From Oscillospiraceae bacterium (GTDB lineage Bacteria > Bacillota > Clostridia > Oscillospirales > Ruminococcaceae), in NCBI GenBank assembly GCA_022835495.1, contig BQOK01000001.1:1054001-1118000 (forward strand): a DNA stretch of 64,000 nt, in the 5' to 3' direction. The position numbers and the translations under genes were made by a program. This document shows, in pieces, positions 14,716 to 22,405 of the stretch. Each line of letters begins with the position of its first letter. The first letter of the stretch is position 1. A model generated the notes under the pieces. It worked only from the letters and a program-made list of their open reading frames with translations, was not told the origin of the DNA and did no database searches.

Positions 14716-14750
14716 CCTTTCGTGCAGAAACACAAGGCAAAAGACTGCCA

Positions 14751-14791
14751 GAAAACAAAAACCGCTCGCCTGAAAACACCAGACGAAGCGG
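14751..14791 (-). terminator. Riboswitch-linked terminator upstream of pilin B
   Basis: On the minus strand CCGCTTCGTCTG (14780-14791) pairs with CAGGCGAGCGG (14762-14772), followed by TTTTTGTTTT. It lies between the riboswitch and the pilin ribosome binding site. Its 5' arm shares three bases (14789-14791) with the 3' strand of aptamer helix P1, so formation of P1 and of the full terminator compete. Confidence 0.8.
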
Positions 14792-14868
14792 CAACTGGCT
14801 GGCATTCCGCCCCGCGGCGGGGAAGCCCCTTTAGCTTTGCGCCCCACGCTTTCGCGAGGTTTGCCGGT
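14789..14868 (-). promoter_or_regulatory. c-di-GMP-I (GEMM-I) riboswitch controlling pilin B
   Basis: The minus-strand leader has the conserved core of this class: CGGCAAACC (P1 and J), a GAAA tetraloop hairpin, GGGGCGCAAAGCTA, a GGGGCTT segment, a variable GC-rich P3 hairpin, then GCCAGCCAGTTGCCG closing P1. P1 pairs CGGCAA with TTGCCG. The class senses cyclic di-GMP. Because P1 competes with the following terminator, ligand binding is predicted to allow read-through into pilin B (an ON switch); that direction is inference. Nearby GGDEF, EAL and HD-GYP genes make the ligand plausible. Confidence 0.9.
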
Positions 14869-14884
14869 CTCTTAATATGTGTAT

Positions 14885-14913
14885 AGTATAGGCGCTTTGG
14901 CTGGAAGTGTCAA
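14885..14913 (-). promoter_or_regulatory. Promoter of riboswitch-pilin B transcript
   Basis: Minus-strand TTGACA (14908-14913), 17-base spacer, TATACT (14885-14890). Transcription should start near 14878, about ten bases before the aptamer. Confidence 0.9.
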
Positions 14914-14946
14914 TGATTATTTGTGTGATTCGTTGTGCGTTTCGGC

Positions 14947-14975
14947 TTGCTTTTTACCATATAAATATGTAAGAT
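14947..14975 (+). promoter_or_regulatory. Promoter of divergent pseudopilin
   Basis: TTGCTT (14947-14952), 17-base spacer, TAAGAT (14970-14975), facing away from the pilin B promoter. A hairpin GCAAGCC/GGGCTTGC (about 15002-15030) lies in the leader before the ribosome binding site and could add post-initiation control. Confidence 0.55.
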
Positions 14976-15049
14976 ATATAAAAAGATGCCAAGCATTTTG
15001 TGCAAGCCGCGAAAGAGCGCCGGGGCTTGCCGGAACAGGAGGGGCGGCC

Positions 15050-15496
15050 ATGAAACTGCGCAGCCGCACAAGGCCCGGCTTTACCCTGGTGGAAATGATC
15101 GTGGTAATTGTGATGATGAGCATTCTGGCCGCCGCCGGGCTGATCGGCTTTGGGGCCATGGTGAGCCACTTCCGGGAACAGGCATGCTATGCCAGCCGCA
15201 GGGAGGCGGCGCAGGAGTTCGTTTCGGAATGGTTGGCGGGGGAATTGGGGATGAATACAGCAGACCCCAGTACAATCGAAATCAACGATTGGCTGAAAAA
15301 ATACCTGGCCGAAAACCAGACGGAGGACGGCCAAAACTGGCGGTGCAGGGTAAGAAAGATCCCCGGAGAAGAAAGCGCGGAAATATGGATCTGGTGCGAA
15401 CGGCACCGGGATCTGGATCTATCTAAGGTAGATGATGAAGGCCATTATAGCGGCGACGTGTGGATGAAGATGCACTACCCGGAGCTGATTGAATAG
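15050..15496 (+). CDS. Prepilin-like (pseudopilin) protein
   Basis: A 148-residue protein; ATG 15050 follows CAGGAGGGG. The class III signal is MKLRSRTRPG|FTLVEM with cleavage after Gly10 and Glu at +5, then a hydrophobic helix (VIVMMSILAAAGLIGFGAMV). The body is charged and Trp-rich, unlike the two small Thr-rich pilins, and looks more like a minor pilin or pseudopilin that primes or caps the fibre. It is transcribed divergently from pilin B and followed by a strong terminator. Confidence 0.85.
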   Translation: MKLRSRTRPGFTLVEMIVVIVMMSILAAAGLIGFGAMVSHFREQACYASRREAAQEFVSEWLAGELGMNTADPSTIEINDWLKKYLAENQTEDGQNWRCRVRKIPGEESAEIWIWCERHRDLDLSKVDDEGHYSGDVWMKMHYPELIE

Positions 15497-15507
15497 AATC
15501 CAACAGA

Positions 15508-15543
15508 AAGCGGGGAGGCCGATGGAAGGCCTCCCCGCTTTGT
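15508..15543 (+). terminator. Terminator of pseudopilin
   Basis: AAGCGGGGAGGCC / GGCCTCCCCGCTT perfect 13-base stem, 12 bases after the stop codon, followed by TGTTG. Confidence 0.8.
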
Positions 15544-15610
15544 TGACGTGCAAAACCACACGTTAGACGTGTGGTTCAAAAGAGCTTAAGCGATGAAGAA
15601 GAAATAAAAA

Positions 15611-15667
15611 CTCCTTTTGCTATAATGAAACTGCGGTCTGCCAACTGCAGTAAGAAAGCAAAAGGAG
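15611..15667 (+). promoter_or_regulatory. Inverted repeat sequestering the tnpA ribosome binding site
   Basis: CTCCTTTTGCT (15611-15621) pairs perfectly with AGCAAAAGGAG (15657-15667), the latter holding the GGAG site. A TATAAT at 15621-15626 starts transcripts downstream of the left arm, leaving the site free, whereas read-through transcripts from outside would fold and hide it. This mirrors known self-protection of IS200-type elements; the effect here is inferred. Confidence 0.65.
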
Positions 15668-15677
15668 GACATTCAGA

Positions 15678-16139
15678 ATGAGCCTGAATGACATAAATAG
15701 TTTATCCCATACAAAATGGAATTGCAAATACCATATAGTATTTGCTCCGAAATATCGCAGGAAAGTATTCTATGGAGAAAAGCGGGCAGCAATCGGCAAG
15801 ATTCTGCGACAATTATGTGAGTGGAAGAGCGTAAAAATCATAGAGGCAGAAGTATGCCCGGACCATGTGCACATGCTGGTGGAAATTCCACCGAAAATGT
15901 CGGTGTCAAGCTTCATGGGATACTTGAAAGGGAAGAGCAGCACAATGCTGTATGAGCAATTCGGCGAATTGAAATACAAGTATCGGAGCAGAGAGTTCTG
16001 GTGCAAAGGATACTACGTGGATACAACGGGGAAAAACACGAGCCGAATTGCAGAGTACATCAGGAACCAACTAAAAGAAGATGAGATGGGCGAGCAGCTT
16101 ACGATGAGTGAATGCGGCCCGTTTACGGGCGGCAAGTAA
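15678..16139 (+). CDS. tnpA: IS200/IS605-family TnpA (Y1 HUH transposase)
   Basis: A 153-residue single-strand transposase. The HUH motif is HVH (His63, His65) in PDHVHMLVEI, and the catalytic tyrosine is Tyr127 in EYIRNQ, the same position as in well-studied family members. KYHIVFAPKYRR near the N-terminus is also typical. It cuts and joins single-stranded DNA at sites recognised through the end hairpins, usually on the lagging strand. All catalytic residues are intact, so it may be mobile. Confidence 0.95.
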   Translation: MSLNDINSLSHTKWNCKYHIVFAPKYRRKVFYGEKRAAIGKILRQLCEWKSVKIIEAEVCPDHVHMLVEIPPKMSVSSFMGYLKGKSSTMLYEQFGELKYKYRSREFWCKGYYVDTTGKNTSRIAEYIRNQLKEDEMGEQLTMSECGPFTGGK

Positions 16140-16253
16140 CAGTCCCCGCGCGGCTGGCAGACCGTACTTACGCGTTTGACGCGTGAGCGAGGAACAAAGG
16201 GCTTTGCCCGCATCTGAAATACCACGCGTTTTACGCGTGGATGTTTATTGAAT

Positions 16254-17921
16254 TTATTTTTGTTCCAGGGTTTTGCTGAAGCTGTCTTTCAGGGTGACGA
16301 TGCGGTTCCACACGCCGGGGTTTTTGGAGTCCGGGGTGAAGTAGCCCATGCGCACGAACTGGAACTTTTCGCCGGGCTTTGCATCCGCCAGGCAGGCTTC
16401 CAGCTTGGCGCCGGGCAGGCGGCGCACGCTTTCGGGGTTCAAAAAGTCCTTGTAATCGGCGCCCTCGGGCAGCTCGCCCATGTTTTCCTGGGTGAAGAGC
16501 TTATCGTACAAACGCACTTCGGCCTCCACGCAGTGGGCCGCGCTGACCCAGTGGATGGTGCCCTTTACCTTGCGGCCGTCGGCAGGCATGCCGTTGCGGG
16601 TTTCGAGATCGGCGGTGCAGCGCAGCTCGGTTACGCTGCCGTCGGCGCCCTTGACCACCTCGTTGCAGCGCACGATATAAGCGCCCATGAGCCGCACCTC
16701 GCCGCCCGGGCGCAGCCGCTGGAATTTCGGCGGGGGAACCTCGGCAAAGTCGCTGCGCTCGATGTACAATTCGCCTGTGAACGCCACCGGGCGGGTGGAG
16801 GAGTCGGCCACGGCCTTGTTGGGATTGTTGGGCAGGTCGAAGTATTCCACCTGGCCGGCGGGGTAATTGGTGATGGTGAGCTTGATGGGGTCGGTGACCG
16901 CCATGCGGCGGGCGGCCTTTGTTTCCAGCTCGGTGCGGATGCAATGCTCCAGCAGGCGGTAATCCACCAGGCTGTAAACCTTGGATACGCCCGCCTTCTG
17001 CACAAAATCGAAGATGCTTTCGGGGCTGTAGCCGCGGCGGCGCAGGCCCGAAAGGGTGGGCATGCGGGGGTCGTCCCACCCGTCGACAATGCTTTGCTCC
17101 ACCAGCTCGCGCAGGTAGCGCTTGCTCATGACCGTGTTGGAGACGTTCAGGCGCGCAAATTCCCGCTGGATGGGGAAGGGGCCCAGGTGCAGGCTGTTGA
17201 TCACCCACTCGTACAGGGGGCGGTGGTTCTCGAACTCCAGGCTGCACATGGAGTGGGTGATGCCCTCGATGGCGTCTTGAATGGGGTGGGCGAAATCGTA
17301 CAGGGGGTAGATGCACCAGGCGTCGCCCTGGCGGTGGTGATGGGCCCGCACGATGCGGTAGATGGCCGGGTCGCGCAGGTTCATGTTGGGGCTTGCCATG
17401 TCGATTTTGGCGCGCAGGGTGCGGCTGCCGTCGGCAAATTCGCCCGCGCGCATGCGGCGGAAGAGATCCAGGTTTTCTTGCGGGGTGCGCTCGCGCCAGG
17501 GGCTGGGGCGGCCGGGCTGGGTGAGGGTGCCGCGGTATTCCTGCAGCTGCTCGCGGGTGAGATCGCACACGTAGGCTTTGCCCTCGGTGATGAGCTGCTC
17601 GGCGTACTGGTAGCACTGCTCGAAGTAGTCGCTTCCGTAATAAATGCCGCCGTCCGGGATGGCGCCCAGCCAGCGCAGGTCCTCCTCGATGCTTCTGACG
17701 TACTCGTCGTCTTCGCGCACGGGGTTGGTATCGTCGTAACGCAGGTTGAACTTGCCGCCGTAGGCCTTGGCAATGCCCCAGTTGATCCAGATGGCCTTGG
17801 CGCTGCCGATGTGCAGGTAACCGTTGGGCTCCGGCGGGAACCGGGTGTGGATCTGCTTTACGCGGCCTTCGGCCAGGTCGGCGTCGATGATTTCGGTGAG
17901 AAAGTTGCTCGGCTTTTCCAT
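16254..17921 (-). CDS. glnS: Glutamine-tRNA ligase
   Basis: A 555-residue class I aminoacyl-tRNA synthetase. The HIGH motif is in PPEPNGYLHIGSAKA (residues ~29-43) and the KMSKS-like loop is NTVMSKR near residue 265. RYDDTNP and YDFAHPIQDAIEGITHSMC are characteristic of GlnRS and separate it from GluRS. The C-terminal beta-barrel anticodon-binding part (from about 340) is complete. It charges tRNA-Gln directly with glutamine. The promoter is at 17986-18014, and AGAGGAGCGG precedes the ATG. An IS200-type element lies just beyond the stop. Confidence 0.96.
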   Translation of the reverse strand: MEKPSNFLTEIIDADLAEGRVKQIHTRFPPEPNGYLHIGSAKAIWINWGIAKAYGGKFNLRYDDTNPVREDDEYVRSIEEDLRWLGAIPDGGIYYGSDYFEQCYQYAEQLITEGKAYVCDLTREQLQEYRGTLTQPGRPSPWRERTPQENLDLFRRMRAGEFADGSRTLRAKIDMASPNMNLRDPAIYRIVRAHHHRQGDAWCIYPLYDFAHPIQDAIEGITHSMCSLEFENHRPLYEWVINSLHLGPFPIQREFARLNVSNTVMSKRYLRELVEQSIVDGWDDPRMPTLSGLRRRGYSPESIFDFVQKAGVSKVYSLVDYRLLEHCIRTELETKAARRMAVTDPIKLTITNYPAGQVEYFDLPNNPNKAVADSSTRPVAFTGELYIERSDFAEVPPPKFQRLRPGGEVRLMGAYIVRCNEVVKGADGSVTELRCTADLETRNGMPADGRKVKGTIHWVSAAHCVEAEVRLYDKLFTQENMGELPEGADYKDFLNPESVRRLPGAKLEACLADAKPGEKFQFVRMGYFTPDSKNPGVWNRIVTLKDSFSKTLEQK

Positions 17922-17985
17922 GCTTGTTCCGCTCCTCTATATACAAAGAATGGCCCATGTGCGGGCCTTCAAAACCTATTTATTT

Positions 17986-18014
17986 ATTTTACAAGATTTT
18001 GGGAGCCATTGCAA
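17986..18014 (-). promoter_or_regulatory. Promoter of glnS
   Basis: Minus-strand TTGCAA (18009-18014), 17-base spacer, TAAAAT (17986-17991). A short GGCCCATGTGCGGGCC hairpin is in the leader; it lacks T-box features. Confidence 0.7.
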
Positions 18015-18101
18015 CTGAAAAAATAGCCGCGGTAAAACGCAGGCCGCTTTTGGCCCGCGCGCTGCGGCCGCCCCGCAGGGGCGCGGCCCCCGGGAAGCCG
18101 C

Positions 18102-18129
18102 AAAAACCGCCCGCCGGAAAGGCGGGCGG
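18102..18129 (-). terminator. Terminator of the GGDEF-EAL operon
   Basis: Nine-base stem CCGCCCGCC/GGCGGGCGG with a five-base loop and TTTTT on the minus strand, 35 bases after the EAL gene stop. Confidence 0.85.
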
Positions 18130-18164
18130 AAAAGACCGGGCGGCCGGTGCGCGGGAAAAGCGGG

Positions 18165-20102
18165 TCAGCCCATGGGTACGGCGGGCGGGGAAGCGGCGGC
18201 GTAGTCCCGCAGGTCCCCGAGACAGAGGGGGCGCGAAAAATAGAACCCCTGCATCCAGTCGGCGCCCAGGGCGGTGAGGCGGCGGAACTGCAGCTCGTTT
18301 TCCACGCCCTCCACCACCACCCCGCGGCCGGAATCGTGCACCAGGCCGATGAGATCACCCATCAGGCGCTCGTCCCGCGCGAGGCAGGCGGCCATGACAT
18401 GGCGCTCGAGCTTTACGACGCTCGCGAGGGGCATGTCCAGGATGCGGGCGAGGTTGGAATGCCCCTCGCCAAAATCGTCGATCAAGAGCTGGGCCCCGGC
18501 TTTATGGAATTGCTGCAGGGTGCGGGAGAGGGTTTCGTCGGGGGTCAGATGGAAGCTCTCGGTGATCTCGAACGCCAGGCGCTCCGGGGCAACGCCGTAA
18601 AAAGCGGCAAGCTCCAGGTAACGGGACGCAAGGTCCGGCTGGCCCAGCTGCAGGGGGCTGAGATTGATGGAAACATAGTCCAGCCGCTCGAACAGGTCCC
18701 GGTTCTGGGCCATAAAGCGGAGGACCGTTTCGTATACGGTCTGCCCCAGCTTTAAAATGGCGCCGCTGGTTTCGGCCGCGGTGACAAATTCCTCGGGCGA
18801 AACCGGGCCCAGCTCCGGGTCTTCGAGGCGCGCCAGGGCCTCGACCGCACACATGCGGCCCGCGGTATCCACAATGGGCTGAAACGCCACCGAGATCTTG
18901 TTCAGGCGCACCGCACGCCGCACCGCCAGGTGCACCCGGATCAGCCGGTGCAGCTGTTCCAGCGTGTCGTCGCTGGCCCAGAGCACCCCGCTGGGGGTTT
19001 GGGGAAGATCGCCCAGGTAAAAGGCGTTCTCCACCAGGATCCGGGCTTCGTCCAGCGTGGCGGCGCAGGCGCGGCCGTCGAACAGAAGGGCGGTGCATTC
19101 CAGCCCGACCTGGTGACCGTCCAGCTGCCAGCCGGCCCGCAGCTCGGCCACGGCCCGCTCGGTGGAGGCGCTGACCGCCTCGGGGGCGGCGGGGCTGACC
19201 ACCACAAAGCTGCGGGGCCGGGAGAGAAAGAACACGCAGGCGCCCGGCATGGCCTGCCGGATGCGCCGGGCCGCGGTGGAGAATACCATCAGCTCAAAAT
19301 CTGTGTTGAACACAAAGCGGCTGTCGCCCGGAAGGGCGGTGTGAAGAAACGCCATCATATAGGGCTGGCCCCGGTGATAATATTCCTGCAAAAGCTCGTC
19401 CAGCGCGCGGTGGTTGAACACCCCGGTGCCCTCGTGGAGATAGCGGTCGGGGTTTTGACCGCTGACATAGGCCGTTAACAGGGCTAAAACGGCAAACACA
19501 TAGAACAGCAGCGGGCCGGGGACCGCCAGGACCTGAAGCCCTAGCGCCAGCGCCAGCCAGGCCGCCATGGCGCAGAGGCCGGCCAGGCGGCGGCGCGGCA
19601 GCCAGGCGCGGCGCGCCGCCAGAATGGCAAAACAGCCGAGCAGCAGCAGCGCCCCCTGCGCCCCCAGCAGCCAGTACAGCGGCCCGCGGGCATAGCCGCC
19701 CGCGGGCAAAAGGGTATAGAGAAAACCGCCGAAAGGGCTGGCAAGCGCCAGAAAGCACACCGGAGCCGTGACGGCCGCTGCGGCCCACCGGGCCCGCCGC
19801 AGCCAGGCCATGGGCAGGCGGGCGCACCAGGCGCAGTAGTTCAGCACCAGGGCGAACAACACAGGCTGGCCCATATAATAGGCGGCCAGCAGCGCGTGCC
19901 GGGCAGGCAGCGGCAGCCACCCGGGATGGGCGGATAAAAACACCGTGAACACATCCAGCAGATTGAGCGCGAACACCAGAAGGCAGAGCTGGGTGAAACG
20001 CCGGTTGGGGCGGGTGGGGAGCAGCGGCTTTTTGTGGCCGGCGAACAGGAACAACGCCAGCAGGCCCAGGCTCACCAATTCAAAATTCAGATCCAGAGGC
20101 AC
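18165..20102 (-). CDS. Membrane EAL-domain protein (c-di-GMP phosphodiesterase-like)
   Basis: A 645-residue protein starting at GTG 20102 with AAAGGAG upstream. About seven membrane segments fill residues 1-220. A degenerate GGDEF-like region lies near 240-380. The C-terminal EAL domain (about 395-640) has EALAR, NLSP, ITESF, IDDFGEGHSN, VKLER, VVVEGVENE and QGFYFSRP. Key glutamates, Asn, Asp-Asp, Lys and Gln are present, but IKID is VKLE and DDFGTGYSS is DDFGEGHSN, so activity may be altered. It hydrolyses c-di-GMP to pGpG or senses it. It is the second gene of an operon, 30 bases after the diguanylate cyclase gene. Confidence 0.9.
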   Translation of the reverse strand: MPLDLNFELVSLGLLALFLFAGHKKPLLPTRPNRRFTQLCLLVFALNLLDVFTVFLSAHPGWLPLPARHALLAAYYMGQPVLFALVLNYCAWCARLPMAWLRRARWAAAAVTAPVCFLALASPFGGFLYTLLPAGGYARGPLYWLLGAQGALLLLGCFAILAARRAWLPRRRLAGLCAMAAWLALALGLQVLAVPGPLLFYVFAVLALLTAYVSGQNPDRYLHEGTGVFNHRALDELLQEYYHRGQPYMMAFLHTALPGDSRFVFNTDFELMVFSTAARRIRQAMPGACVFFLSRPRSFVVVSPAAPEAVSASTERAVAELRAGWQLDGHQVGLECTALLFDGRACAATLDEARILVENAFYLGDLPQTPSGVLWASDDTLEQLHRLIRVHLAVRRAVRLNKISVAFQPIVDTAGRMCAVEALARLEDPELGPVSPEEFVTAAETSGAILKLGQTVYETVLRFMAQNRDLFERLDYVSINLSPLQLGQPDLASRYLELAAFYGVAPERLAFEITESFHLTPDETLSRTLQQFHKAGAQLLIDDFGEGHSNLARILDMPLASVVKLERHVMAACLARDERLMGDLIGLVHDSGRGVVVEGVENELQFRRLTALGADWMQGFYFSRPLCLGDLRDYAAASPPAVPMG

Positions 20103-20132
20103 GAAACGGCACTCTCCTTTCGCGGCGCGGGC

Positions 20133-22034
20133 TCACACCGAGGGTTCTACGTTCAGGCCGCGGGTGGCCACCCAGCGGCCGCGCTCGCGCTTGGCGGCAT
20201 AAAGGGCCACGTCGGCCTCCTGATAAATCGCATCCAGATGAGCGCCCGCGCACTCAAACACATGCACCCCCACGCTGATGCCCACGGGCACCTGGAATTC
20301 CAGCGCCTCGGTTAAGAGCGGCATGCGGCGGCAGATCTGGCCGGCAAGCTCTTCGGCCCCCTGCCAGCCGAGGCCCGGGGCCAAAAGCACGAATTCATCG
20401 CCGCCGATGCGCGCGCAGGCGCCGCCGTCCGGGCAAAGGCATTCCAGCACGCGGGCGGCCTCGCGCAGAAGGCGGTCGCCTGCGGGGTGGCCCAGGGTGT
20501 CGTTTACTTCCTTGAAATGATCCAGGTCCAGCAGCAGGAATGCGCCGGTGGCGGGCCGGTCGGGGCTGCACCGCAGGGCGTTGACCTGGGCGCGCAGCCC
20601 CTCGCGGTTGTACAGCCCGGTGAGGGGGTCCTTGTGGGCGCGCTGGGCAAGCTCTTCCTCGCGGCGGCGCTCTTCGGAGATATCCTCGAAGGTGACGATG
20701 GCATGGGTGGCGCTGCGGTACTGGTCGAACACGGTGGTGAGGATCACCCGGTTCCAGATATAGTCGGCGCGGCCTACGGCCCGCAGCAGCAGGTCGGCCT
20801 GCACGGTGGGGATGCCGCTTTTGATCTGATGGAACAGCCCCAGGAAGGTGCTGGCGTGCTGCGGCGCCACCGCGCCCCGCTGCACCAGCTGCGCGGGGCC
20901 GTTTTCCAGCACGATGGGCTGCCCGGTGTCGCTGACGTGATGGGCGGTGAGGGTGCGGGAATAGACATCGTATAAAAACAGGCTGATGGTGGCGTGGGTG
21001 AGGGCGATCTCCAGCGACTGGTTGGTGAGCTGGAGGCGGGCCTCGGCCTGCTCGACCCCCTTTTCGCGCTGGCGCTGGTAGCGCGACAGGCAGAACACCA
21101 GAAACAAAAAGCACAAAAGAAGCTTTGCAGCAAGCTCCAGCAGCAGGATGAGGGAGTGGAGGCCGCTGCGCATCATAACGCTCTCGGGCACGTCCTGAAA
21201 CAGATACCAGTCGCCGACGCCGAGGCGGACGTAACAGGAGGCGACCCGGCCGCGGTAGGGGGAACGGTAGTAAAACAGGCCCTCTTCGCCCGCCTCCATG
21301 GGGCCGCGCAGGCTGCCCTCGGGGGTGTAGGAATCGGGATCGGAGTACTCCCAGAAATTCTGGTGGCCCGCCAGGCGGGTGCCCAGGGATCTGCTGTAAT
21401 AGAGGACCAGGCCGTCCGGCTGGGTGGCGGCAATGTAGCCCGTGCCGTCGAAGCTGGAGAGGTTTGCGATGCCGCTCAATTGTTCGGTGGTGAGCACGCC
21501 CACGACTGCGCCGGAAACGGGCGCGTTGGGGGCGCGGCGCACGGGGGCGCAGGCGCAGAACATGACCTGGCCGGTGGAGGGCTCCCGCCAGGCGGCGGAC
21601 CAGCCCGCCTGGCCCAAGAGGGCTTTGTTTACGACCTCGACGCCCGAAAAATCCTGGACATTGCCGGAGGGGTCCTGCCCGAGGCCGTTGCGGTCGGTGA
21701 CCCACAGGCTCACCAGCTCGCTCTCGCCCAGATAGGAGCGAAGGGTGGTGCGGGCCGTGACCCCCTGCAGGTCGCTGAAGGCGGAAAGGGCGGCGGCCGC
21801 CGTCTGCACCGCGTCCATCTGGCGCCCGAGCGCGGTGAGAAGGAGTGCGGCATTGCTTTGCGTCTGCTCATACAGCAGCGACTCGCTTTGGAGACGGGCG
21901 GCGCGGTCCTGCTGAAAATACAGATCAAGCGTGGAAAAAATGAGCCCCAGCAGCAGGACAAAAAGGCCGAGCAGCGGGAGCCGCAGTTTGCGCACCTGGG
22001 TTTTCAAGCGCTGAAAACGCCGGGGTTGGACCAT
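20133..22034 (-). CDS. Membrane diguanylate cyclase with extracellular sensor
   Basis: A 633-residue protein; ATG 22034 follows GAGG with eight-base spacing (GTG at 22043 lacks a site). A transmembrane helix near residues 22-44 and another near 300-320 flank a ~250-residue extracellular Cache-like sensor. A PAS-like segment (about 345-460) precedes the GGDEF domain (about 465-630) with LDLDHFKEVNDTLGHPAGD and intact ARIGGDEFVLL. The RxxD inhibitory site is absent (PDGG in that position), so product inhibition is probably lost. It makes c-di-GMP, likely in response to an outside ligand, and is co-transcribed with the EAL gene. Confidence 0.93.
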   Translation of the reverse strand: MVQPRRFQRLKTQVRKLRLPLLGLFVLLLGLIFSTLDLYFQQDRAARLQSESLLYEQTQSNAALLLTALGRQMDAVQTAAAALSAFSDLQGVTARTTLRSYLGESELVSLWVTDRNGLGQDPSGNVQDFSGVEVVNKALLGQAGWSAAWREPSTGQVMFCACAPVRRAPNAPVSGAVVGVLTTEQLSGIANLSSFDGTGYIAATQPDGLVLYYSRSLGTRLAGHQNFWEYSDPDSYTPEGSLRGPMEAGEEGLFYYRSPYRGRVASCYVRLGVGDWYLFQDVPESVMMRSGLHSLILLLELAAKLLLCFLFLVFCLSRYQRQREKGVEQAEARLQLTNQSLEIALTHATISLFLYDVYSRTLTAHHVSDTGQPIVLENGPAQLVQRGAVAPQHASTFLGLFHQIKSGIPTVQADLLLRAVGRADYIWNRVILTTVFDQYRSATHAIVTFEDISEERRREEELAQRAHKDPLTGLYNREGLRAQVNALRCSPDRPATGAFLLLDLDHFKEVNDTLGHPAGDRLLREAARVLECLCPDGGACARIGGDEFVLLAPGLGWQGAEELAGQICRRMPLLTEALEFQVPVGISVGVHVFECAGAHLDAIYQEADVALYAAKRERGRWVATRGLNVEPSV

Positions 22035-22168
22035 GGGGAACACCTCGCATATCGTTTAAGGGTTAAAAAACAGGGCGGCTTTTAAAAATGGAACCACCCG
22101 CGCGGATGGAACCGACGGGCGGGCAAAACACATTCGATCATGCATTGGAAGGCTTTTCCATGGGCTTT

Positions 22169-22197
22169 ATTATAGCCCGCACCGGAACAAAGCGCAA
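22169..22197 (-). promoter_or_regulatory. Promoter of GGDEF-EAL operon
   Basis: Minus-strand TTGCGC (22192-22197), 17-base spacer, TATAAT (22169-22174). It lies in the 371-base divergent gap 22035-22405, which holds no gene. Confidence 0.75.
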
Positions 22198-22273
22198 TGT
22201 TTTAGACAAAAAGTGCCCCTGTGCGCAGATTATCTTGGCAAAAACGGCAAAAAAGAGCCAAAACTGTCCAACC

Positions 22274-22317
22274 CTGTTTTGAGTTGACAGAAAACAGAGT
22301 TTATGATACTTTATAAT
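22274..22317 (+). promoter_or_regulatory. Promoter region of REC/HD-GYP gene
   Basis: TTGACA (22284-22289) and TATAAT (22312-22317) are present but spaced 22 bases, so one of them may pair with a poorer partner. CTGTTTT/AAAACAG (22274-22280, 22291-22297) forms an inverted repeat over the -35 box and could be a regulator site. Confidence 0.45.
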
Positions 22318-22405
22318 GGATTATAAATAGGGGTGGAGGTTTTGGCTGCGGCGGGAAGATCGCCGGAGGCGGAAAGCTCCCGAAAAGTGGGCAGGAGACG
22401 GTAGC

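Larger units (their letters stand above)
15545..16248 (+). mobile_element. IS200/IS605-type element (tnpA only)
   Basis: One Y1 transposase gene flanked by the subterminal hairpins such elements use instead of inverted ends: AACCACACGT-TAG-ACGTGTGGTT (15554-15576) on the left, CCACGCGT-TTT-ACGCGTGG (16222-16240) on the right, plus an inner TTACGCGT/ACGCGTGA hairpin near 16168-16186. No tnpB accessory gene is present. The exact ends are estimated. The right end abuts the last codons of glnS without breaking it. Confidence 0.88.

Noticed and set aside
15002-15030. Second riboswitch before the pseudopilin
   Set aside because: Only a single GCAAGCC/GGGCTTGC hairpin is present; the GEMM-I core motifs are missing.
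16248-18026. 592-residue open frame on the plus strand
   Set aside because: Exact antisense shadow of glnS; the GC-rich third positions of the real gene keep this frame open. Composition is Ala/Gly/His-rich with no recognisable domain.
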